A stretch of 33,746 bases of DNA, from positions 1 through 33,746 of the forward strand of contig NZ_SPQL01000024.1 of assembly GCF_004570385.1 (NCBI RefSeq), read 5' to 3'. This stretch comes from Blastococcus sp. CT_GayMR19. Its GTDB lineage: Bacteria > Actinomycetota > Actinomycetes > Mycobacteriales > Geodermatophilaceae. Below are positions 28,537-33,746 of the stretch, piece after piece (position 1 is the first letter of the stretch; every line of letters begins with the position of its first letter). The notes beneath the pieces are model-generated. The model made no database searches. It saw nothing but the letters and a program-made list of their open reading frames with translations, and was not told where the DNA came from. The position numbers and the translations under genes were made by a program.

Positions 28537-28842
28537 GTGCCCCGTCGGCGACCCCGGGCCGGGTCACGTCCTCCGGGACGTGACCCGGTCCGTCGCGCCG
28601 AGACCGTCGAGGAGGCGACGGACGGCGACTGGGTCGTCCGGCCGCTGTCGGGTGCCTCGACGGGCAAGACCTACCGCTGTCCCGGCTGCGACCAGGAGAT
28701 CCGTCTCGGCACGCCGCACGTGGTGACCTGGCCGGCCTACGCCCGGGACAGCGACCTGGAACCGTGGGACACCGACTCCGCCGCCGACCGCCGCCGGCAC
28801 TGGCACACCGCCTGCTGGCGTGCCCGGGGGAACCGCCGCTAG
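28537..28842 (+). CDS. Small zinc-ribbon protein
   Basis: The 101-residue protein has a basic, Pro-rich N-terminus ([13 protein letters not shown]), a middle part (GDWVVRPLSGASTGKTYRCP), and a metal site Cys48-x2-Cys51 with His90-x2-Cys93 (HWHTACW). It matches a widespread actinobacterial small protein, often annotated only as ATP/GTP-binding without good evidence. It probably binds zinc. The GTG at 28537 gives a basic start like that of relatives. A perfect 13-bp hairpin lies within codons 8-18. It follows the dehydrogenase by 6 bp, and its TAG shares CTAG with the convergent sortase stop. Confidence 0.78.
   Translation: MPRRRPRAGSRPPGRDPVRRAETVEEATDGDWVVRPLSGASTGKTYRCPGCDQEIRLGTPHVVTWPAYARDSDLEPWDTDSAADRRRHWHTACWRARGNRR
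28559..28588 (+). terminator. Perfect hairpin inside the 5' end of the zinc-ribbon gene
   Basis: CCGGGTCACGTCC (28559-28571) pairs perfectly with GGACGTGACCCGG (28576-28588) around TCCG. It is 28 bp after the dehydrogenase stop, the usual place for a terminator, but it lies inside the next ORF. It may reduce readthrough into the small gene or act in its translation. Confidence 0.55.
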
Positions 28843-29480
28843 ACCGGCTGCGGGGCCGCTCTCGCGTAGACGACGACGTTGTCCAGATAGCTGCGGTCGG
28901 CCTGGTCGAAGTCCCCGCCGCAGGTGACCAGCCGGAGCTCGGCCCCCGTGGTCGGCCCGTAGACCTCGGCGGTAGGGAAGTCGTCCTTCGCGTACCGGGC
29001 CACGCGCGTGACGGCGAAGCGCACCGTCGTCCCGTCGGCGCGGTCGACGAGCACTTCGGCGCCGACGGAGATCTCGTCGAGGCGGAAGAAGACCGCCGGT
29101 CCGGTCCAGGAGTCGACGTGCCCGGCGACGACCGCCGGGCCGACCTCCCCGGGCACCGGCCCGCCGGTGAACCAGCCGGCCCGCCCGAAGTCTCCCGGCG
29201 GGACGAGAGCGCCGGCCGCGTCGGTCCCGAGCCGCTCGAGCGTGCTGTCCACGCCCACCGACGGGACGCGGACACGGGTGGGCGCCGCCCCCGCCGGCGC
29301 GGCAGCCGCCAGCGTCACCGGCGGCGGAGACGGAGGAGCCGTGGCCGAGGGCGGTGCGGAGGGCGAGGGCGGTGCGGAGGGGGCGGTCAGGGCGAGGACG
29401 CCGCCGGACGCGGCCACCACGGCGAGGACCAGCCGGGCGAGGGTGGGACCGACCCGGCGGGGCGCCCGGTGCCGGCTCAC
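28839..29480 (-). CDS. Class F sortase
   Basis: Sortases are extracellular membrane-anchored transpeptidases. The 213-residue protein has an N-terminal membrane anchor (about residues 11-28, PTLARLVLAVVAASGGVLAL), a Ser/Pro/Ala-rich linker, then the sortase barrel. Catalytic residues visible are His121 (VVAGHVDSW), Cys187 (LRLVTCGGDF) and Arg207 near the end (VVVYAR). The short size, the VTCGG cysteine site, and RVRVPSVGVDSTLERLG at the domain start fit class F. The GTG at 29480 is chosen to give a normal signal anchor. It begins 10 bp after the DUF4397 gene, so the two are cotranscribed. Confidence 0.92.
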   Translation of the reverse strand: MSRHRAPRRVGPTLARLVLAVVAASGGVLALTAPSAPPSPSAPPSATAPPSPPPVTLAAAAPAGAAPTRVRVPSVGVDSTLERLGTDAAGALVPPGDFGRAGWFTGGPVPGEVGPAVVAGHVDSWTGPAVFFRLDEISVGAEVLVDRADGTTVRFAVTRVARYAKDDFPTAEVYGPTTGAELRLVTCGGDFDQADRSYLDNVVVYARAAPQPV

Positions 29481-29490
29481 GCGGAGGGCC

Positions 29491-30345
29491 TCAGGACCCC
29501 GCGCCGTGGCGCGGGCGGCCGGCGGGCCGGCGGCGCAGAGAGACGAGCAGGCCGGCCGCGGCCAGGACCGCGACGCCGAGGACGGCCGCCCACGGGCCGG
29601 CAGGGACGTCGTCGGCGGAACCACCAGCACCCGCGGCCACCCCGCCCACCGGCATCGCGCCCGTCCCGGCTGCGTCCAGCAGGGGCATCAGCTTGAGCCC
29701 GCCCTCCGGCGCATCCAGGACCAGGACGCTGTACACCGAGCCGGCGGCGAGGTCGAGCGGCAGGTCCGTCGCGGCGGCACCCTGGGGGGTCACCCGCAAC
29801 GACGTGGACCCGCCCGGGACCTCGAGGTAGTCGGTCGCGGCCGCGAACTCCACGCCGGATGCGACGGACCCGCCGCCGGTCAGGGACACGTCGAGGGCAC
29901 CGGCCGACGGGGCCGCGGCGACGACGCGCATCCGGGCCGAGCCGGCCGGCGGGGGCGCCAGATCGTCGTCCAGGACCTTCAGTCCGAGGGCGGCGAAGTA
30001 GCCCAGCCCGGCCACCGTGCGGGCGCTGCCGGCGGCGATGTCGACGGTGGTCGAGAGGACCGCGGGAGTGTCCGCCCCCGCTCCGGCGGTGCGCATCGCC
30101 ACGGTGTACGTGCCGGCCGGGACGTCCTGGTACTCCGACACGGTGCCGTAGCCGACGCCCTCCAGCACGATCCCCGCATCGGGATCGGCCACCGAGTCGA
30201 CGTAGACGTCGACCGCCGGAGTGTCCGGACTGAGGTGCGCCAGGCGGAGGAAGCCGCCGTCCGCCGCCATGGCGCCCGGCAGACCGGACAGCGATCCGGC
30301 CGTGGCCAGGAGGGTTACGCAGAGCGTGCGCGCCAGTCGCCTCAT
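29491..30345 (-). CDS. DUF4397 surface protein
   Basis: The 284-residue protein has a signal peptide (MRRLARTLCVTLLATAGSL, cleavage near AMA-AD, residue 28) and two DUF4397-type beta-sandwich units. The first opens FLRLAHLSPDTPAVDVYVDS, and the second has ARMRVVAAAPSAGALDVSL. A Gly/Ala linker leads to a C-terminal membrane helix (about residues 248-267) and a basic tail (RRRPAGRPRHGAGS). This is the layout of a sortase substrate, but no LPxTG motif is visible; DDVPAGP precedes the helix. The minus-strand Shine-Dalgarno GGAGGT lies 5 nt before the ATG at 30345. Confidence 0.88.
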   Translation of the reverse strand: MRRLARTLCVTLLATAGSLSGLPGAMAADGGFLRLAHLSPDTPAVDVYVDSVADPDAGIVLEGVGYGTVSEYQDVPAGTYTVAMRTAGAGADTPAVLSTTVDIAAGSARTVAGLGYFAALGLKVLDDDLAPPPAGSARMRVVAAAPSAGALDVSLTGGGSVASGVEFAAATDYLEVPGGSTSLRVTPQGAAATDLPLDLAAGSVYSVLVLDAPEGGLKLMPLLDAAGTGAMPVGGVAAGAGGSADDVPAGPWAAVLGVAVLAAAGLLVSLRRRPAGRPRHGAGS

Positions 30346-30465
30346 TGGGGACCTCCGGGAAGACGGGCCCGCACCGGAAACGGGGCCGGAGAGGCCCACT
30401 GTTCAGCACGGCCCGCGCGGGGGAAACCCCGGGGCCGCCCCTCAGGCCGCCCGCGACCCCGGCGT

Positions 30466-32295
30466 TCACGGTGCCGAGGCGCTGACCAGGGCGTCCGGGG
30501 CCGACACGTAGGCGAACTCGATCCGTACGCCCTGCTCGGTGGAGGTCACGGCGTCCGGGGCGAACGGTGGCAGCTGGGCCTCCAGCCAGGCCACCAGCCG
30601 CTCCGTCGCCGGCGCTCCCGGCACCAGCGGGTCCCCGGCGAGGCGGTCGACGAGCGCGCGTCGGGCCAGGGGTCCCTCGCGGGGCTCGCCGTCGGCCAGG
30701 GGGAAGTCCTGCACCCCGACCCCGTACTGGGCGCCCAGAGCGGCCAGGACGGAGAGCAGCCGCGGATCGACCTCGCCGGACCCGAGGACGTCGGCGGCCC
30801 GCTCCCCGGGCGTGGTGGCGGGGTTGGCCAGGAGTGCCGCGGCGAGGGATCGCCGGCGGGTGAGCTCCTCGCCGGTGGGGATGCCGGGAGCGGGATCCAC
30901 CACCAGCAGAGGGCCGGCGGCGCCGTCGCCGGGAAACCGGGCCAGCACCATGGCGCCGTCCGGCGGCGCTCCGCTGAGGACGGTGAGCACGGTGGTCTGC
31001 GGCTCGTCGGGCCGGGCACCGGGCGGCCCCACGGCGTCCGGGCCGGCGCCGGCATGGATCAGCTGTGCCCGGAGCGGGTTCTCGGCGACGAGGTGGATGT
31101 CCCGCGACTGCCCGGTCCGGGCCCAGTCGATCACCGCTCCGGCCGGGTTCCGGCCGGCCGCGGTCGAGGCCGGGGTGCGGAGGAGCACGACGACGGTGGT
31201 GAGGGCGGCGGCAGCGAGAACCGTCGCCCCGGCGATCCGCAGGACCCGCCGGGTCGTCTCCGGCCGCGGCCGGACGAGGCTCCGCGCCAGGCCGGCGGAC
31301 AGGACCGCCGCGACGGGCAGGCAGACCACCAGCGCCGAGAGCCGGCCCGAGGGCAGCTGCGTCAGCAGGGTGGTGGCCACCAGTGCGAACGCCGGGACGC
31401 GGAGGGAGTCGAGGGTGGCGACGGCGAGGCCGCCGATGACGACGAAGACCAGCGCGGCGGTCAGGAGCGCCCCGGGTGCCACGCCGGAGGCTGCCGCGCC
31501 CGGTGCGGGATCTCCGAGCAGCAACGCGACGGCGACGGCCCCGCCGCCGAGCAGCCCCGCTGCGATAAGCCGTGCCCGGCGGGTTCCGCGCGGTGCGAGG
31601 ACCCCGGTGAGCAGGGCGGCCGCCCCGCCGGTCAGCAGCAGGACGAGCACGTCCGGGGCGAGCAGCACCGCCAGGACGGTGGACACCAGCGCGATCCCGA
31701 GCCCGGTGCGGGAGGGACTCCCTCCCACGGTCAGCAGGGCTGCGAGGAGCAGCCACGGGACGGCGAACCGGGCGGGCAGGTCCAGGAGACCCATGGTCGA
31801 CAGCAGCGGCGGCACGCCGGCGACCAGCATCGCCACGGCCGTGCTCGCGGAGCCGAAGCCGAGCCGGCGGGCTGTGCCCCAGAGGAGCACGGCGGACACC
31901 ACGGTGACGACGAGGAGCAGCTCGCGGCCCGCTGTGACCAGGGTGTCGGCCCGGTCGAAGGCGCGCGTGACCGCGGCGTACACCGCCATGTGCAGGGCGG
32001 CGAGTCCATCGGGGGAGAAGACGGCTGCGGACGCTTCGTCCCGGGTGGCCGTACGGAGGAAGGCCTCCGCGCTGAGCAGTCCCTCACCAGGCCGCGCGGC
32101 CTGCCGCACGGCCTGCAGGCCGAGCAGGGCGACCAGCACGAGCGCGGCCGACGGCCAGAGGACGGCGGCCGGCAGCCGCGGACGGTAGGTCCGGGCGGCG
32201 CGGTGCCGGTGACGAGAGGGTGCCGGGTCCGGTGCACCGGACGGGTCCTGGGGGGCGCGCCTGCCGAGCACGGCACCTCCCGGAGGACTGGTCAT
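30466..32295 (-). CDS. Large polytopic membrane protein with extracytoplasmic C-terminal domain
   Basis: I do not recognise a named family. The 609-residue protein has ten or more hydrophobic helices between about residues 42 and 390. A Gly/Ala/Pro-rich, mostly polar domain of ~215 residues follows, including DPRLLSVLAALGAQYGVGVQDF and ATERLVAWLEAQLPPF. The layout (multi-span then soluble tail) is like GT-C glycosyltransferases, but no GT-C acidic loop motif was identified, so this is only a possibility. A similar membrane protein with a DUF4397 protein and a class F sortase is, to my knowledge, common in actinobacteria. There is no good ribosome site before ATG 32295. Confidence 0.65.
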   Translation of the reverse strand: MTSPPGGAVLGRRAPQDPSGAPDPAPSRHRHRAARTYRPRLPAAVLWPSAALVLVALLGLQAVRQAARPGEGLLSAEAFLRTATRDEASAAVFSPDGLAALHMAVYAAVTRAFDRADTLVTAGRELLLVVTVVSAVLLWGTARRLGFGSASTAVAMLVAGVPPLLSTMGLLDLPARFAVPWLLLAALLTVGGSPSRTGLGIALVSTVLAVLLAPDVLVLLLTGGAAALLTGVLAPRGTRRARLIAAGLLGGGAVAVALLLGDPAPGAAASGVAPGALLTAALVFVVIGGLAVATLDSLRVPAFALVATTLLTQLPSGRLSALVVCLPVAAVLSAGLARSLVRPRPETTRRVLRIAGATVLAAAALTTVVVLLRTPASTAAGRNPAGAVIDWARTGQSRDIHLVAENPLRAQLIHAGAGPDAVGPPGARPDEPQTTVLTVLSGAPPDGAMVLARFPGDGAAGPLLVVDPAPGIPTGEELTRRRSLAAALLANPATTPGERAADVLGSGEVDPRLLSVLAALGAQYGVGVQDFPLADGEPREGPLARRALVDRLAGDPLVPGAPATERLVAWLEAQLPPFAPDAVTSTEQGVRIEFAYVSAPDALVSASAP

Positions 32296-32338
32296 CCGCG
32301 GACCGCGGCCCCGCTGCGGCCCGCGGGTGACCAGGCGG

Positions 32339-33442
32339 TCAGCTCACCGGCTGGTCGATGACCTGCGTGGCCGGGGACTGGGGCACCGCGGTGGCGCCGG
32401 TGCGGGGCGGCATCGGCAGCTGGCGGGTGGGCTCGGACGACCGGTGCTGCGCCGACGACGACGCCGAGCCGGTGGGGGCCTCGGGCCGGGTGGGCTGCCG
32501 CGCCGCGGCGGCCTCGCCCTCGGCACGGGCGACCTGGGGAGCGGACGGTGCCGCCGGCTGACCCTGGGGGTGGACGGCCTGGGGCTGCGGCTGGGACTCC
32601 GACGCCGTCGGCCGCTGCGCCTCCGGCGCGGCGTCCGGCTGGCGGTCACCCAGGTCGGGCAGGGACCCGAGCAGCTGACGGGCCTGGAGCAGCCGACCGG
32701 TGAGCTCGTCGCGGATGTCCCGGATCGCCTCGGCGCGGGCCTCGGCCTCGGCCACGATCTGGGCGGAGTGCTGCTCCGCGGCGGCGATGCGCTGGCGAGC
32801 GGCCTGCGTGGAGACGCGCTCCCGCTCGTCCTCGGCCGCGGCGGCCTCGGCCCGGCGCGCCCGCTGGGCGATGTCGAAGTCCTCCTCGACCTTGGCCCGG
32901 CGTGCCTGCGACTCGGCGTCGAGCCGGGCCACCCGCTCCTGGGCCTTGGCCACGAGCTCGTCGGCACGGAGCTGGGCCTTCTGCGCGATCTGCTCGGCGC
33001 TCTGGCGGGCCTCGGCGAGCATCCGCTCCACCTCGGCCTGACCGGCGGCGTGCCGCTCGAGCAGTGCCCGCTCCTCGGCTGCGGTCTGCTCCCGCACCGC
33101 CTGGGCGTCGAGCTCGGCGGCGCGCCGGATCTCGCCGGCCTCCTCCTCGGCGAGCTGCAGCATGTGCTGGATGCGCTCGCTGATGTTCTCGAAGGTGGGG
33201 GCGTTGGCAGTGGCGGCCTTGCGGCGGAGCGACTCGATCTCGGCGTGCATGGCCGACAACTGGGCGCCGAGGTCGGCGGATCGGCCCACGGCCGCGTCAC
33301 GGTCGGCGATCGCGATCCGGAAGTCGGCCTCGAGCCGCTCGATCGTGTCGGCGACCTGGCTGCGGTCGTAGCCCCGCAGCACGACGTCGAACGAGTGCTG
33401 GGCCTCGTGGGTCGGCAGCAGATCGCGGCGGGGGTCGGTCAT
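32339..33442 (-). CDS. DivIVA-domain coiled-coil protein
   Basis: The 367-residue protein has a DivIVA-like N-terminus (HSFDVVLRGYDRSQVADTIE, residues 14-33) and a long Ala/Glu/Gln/Arg coiled coil to about residue 250. A disordered Pro/Gln/Ser/Ala tail follows. Such proteins (Wag31/DivIVA or the Scy-like group) organise the cell pole or envelope growth. The missing canonical Wag31 length and the long tail suggest a paralogue and not DivIVA itself. The ATG at 33442 is chosen over 33451 because GAGGA (33452-33456) sits at normal spacing to the first only. It precedes the membrane protein gene by 43 bp. Confidence 0.88.
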   Translation of the reverse strand: MTDPRRDLLPTHEAQHSFDVVLRGYDRSQVADTIERLEADFRIAIADRDAAVGRSADLGAQLSAMHAEIESLRRKAATANAPTFENISERIQHMLQLAEEEAGEIRRAAELDAQAVREQTAAEERALLERHAAGQAEVERMLAEARQSAEQIAQKAQLRADELVAKAQERVARLDAESQARRAKVEEDFDIAQRARRAEAAAAEDERERVSTQAARQRIAAAEQHSAQIVAEAEARAEAIRDIRDELTGRLLQARQLLGSLPDLGDRQPDAAPEAQRPTASESQPQPQAVHPQGQPAAPSAPQVARAEGEAAAARQPTRPEAPTGSASSSAQHRSSEPTRQLPMPPRTGATAVPQSPATQVIDQPVS

Positions 33443-33462
33443 GGGGGTCATCCTCGCAGACG

Positions 33463-33487
33463 GCGAAACGCTCCGTGAGCGTCTCGC
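33463..33487 (-). promoter_or_regulatory. Stem-loop in the leader of the DivIVA-like gene
   Basis: On the minus strand GCGAGACGCTC pairs with GAGCGTTTCGC around a 3-nt loop, with one A-C mismatch. It lies just before the ribosome site and could be a 5' leader hairpin or an operator. No clear -10 box was seen. Confidence 0.4.
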
Positions 33488-33562
33488 GGGGAGTCGGGCA
33501 CCATGCGTCCCGGCCGTCACCGGGGTCACGCGGTCCGGGTGGAACAGCCGGCTGCCGCCAGT

Positions 33563-33604
33563 ATCCCCCGGGAGGTCCCGGCGTGCCGTGACCTCCCGGG
33601 GGAT
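33563..33604 (-). terminator. Hairpin terminator of the ccr-like gene
   Basis: A perfect 15-bp inverted repeat, ATCCCCCGGGAGGTC (33563-33577) and GACCTCCCGGGGGAT (33590-33604), has a 12-nt loop and starts at the stop codon. No T-run follows on the minus strand. Confidence 0.85.
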
Positions 33605-33746
33605 CAGATCCCGCGGAACCGGTTGATCGCCTCGAGGTGTCGTTCGCGTTTCTCGGTGTTGCGGACGCCGAGGCCGTCGGTGGGGGCGAGGGTCAGCACG
33701 CCGACCTTGCCCTGGTGCAGGTTGCCCTTGACGTCGCAGGCGGCCT
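33604..33746 (-). CDS. ccr: C-terminus of probable crotonyl-CoA carboxylase/reductase (partial)
   Basis: Only the last ~46 codons are in the window. They read through NLHQGKVGVLTLAPTDGLGV and end in HLEAINRFRGI. This matches my memory of the C-terminus of actinobacterial Ccr, the NADPH-dependent enzyme that carboxylates crotonyl-CoA to ethylmalonyl-CoA. Another zinc-type alcohol dehydrogenase family member is possible from so short a piece. The presence of meaA (the next mutase step) and a 3-hydroxybutyryl-CoA dehydrogenase in the window supports Ccr. The gene begins beyond the right edge and is followed by its own hairpin terminator. Confidence 0.65.
   Translation of the reverse strand, partial: AACDVKGNLHQGKVGVLTLAPTDGLGVRNTEKRERHLEAINRFRGI

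Noticed and set aside
29008-32361. 1117-residue plus-strand open frame opposite the sortase, DUF4397 and membrane protein genes
   Set aside because: It is Arg/Gly/Ala-rich with no domain. The minus strand has signal peptides, sortase catalytic residues and membrane helices.

Overview
The window is a very GC-rich chromosomal segment of an actinobacterium. Base composition, the Arg/Asn/Asp/Gly-rich N-terminus on Rho, the long delta subunit of ATP synthase, NucS in place of MutS/MutL repair, an Asp-type MurA, DUF2550, and many TANNNT boxes placed 6-8 nt before RTG starts all point to Actinomycetota. A Geodermatophilaceae-like host (Blastococcus, Geodermatophilus or Modestobacter) is my best guess from style and gene content. 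It is an inference, not a demonstrated assignment. There are no rRNA or tRNA genes, insertion sequences, prophage or CRISPR. Apart from one frameshifted lipoprotein gene, the window looks like stable core chromosome.

Positions 1-8000 hold an information-processing and envelope block on the plus strand: the 3' part of rho, rpmE, a terminator, prfA, prmC, a Sua5/TsaC gene, glyA and a WecA-type phosphoglycosyltransferase. Two non-coding elements stand out. One is a tandem 20-nt palindrome just before prfA. The other is three GGA-loop hairpins, with paired stem changes, before glyA.

Positions 7534-16003 hold the F1Fo ATP synthase locus: a membrane protein, an AtpI/AtpZ-like protein, then atpB-E-F-H-A-G-D. 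A strong hairpin terminator follows atpD. The epsilon gene atpC comes only after a small unrecognised ORF, and both have candidate promoters of their own. DUF2550 follows atpC.

Positions 16464-20853 hold a PduO-type cobalamin adenosyltransferase (minus) divergent from murA, a small DUF2007-like membrane protein (minus), and meaA, encoding the B12-dependent ethylmalonyl-CoA mutase. The far right edge carries what looks like the C-terminus of crotonyl-CoA carboxylase/reductase. A tandem-domain 3-hydroxyacyl-CoA dehydrogenase lies between them. Enzymes of the ethylmalonyl-CoA pathway and the enzyme that makes its cofactor are therefore scattered through this region.

Positions 20783-28842 are mixed: a DUF2071 protein, an ECHDC3-like crotonase lacking both catalytic glutamates, a PPOX-fold flavin-type protein, a short leader peptide before a DAACS-family symporter, the broken lipoprotein gene, nucS, a small TPR-like protein with a coupled micro-ORF, the dehydrogenase, and a small zinc-ribbon protein. 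Positions 28839-33746 are all minus strand: a class F sortase, a DUF4397 surface protein, a large polytopic membrane protein with an extracytoplasmic tail, a DivIVA-like coiled-coil protein, and the partial ccr gene with its terminator.
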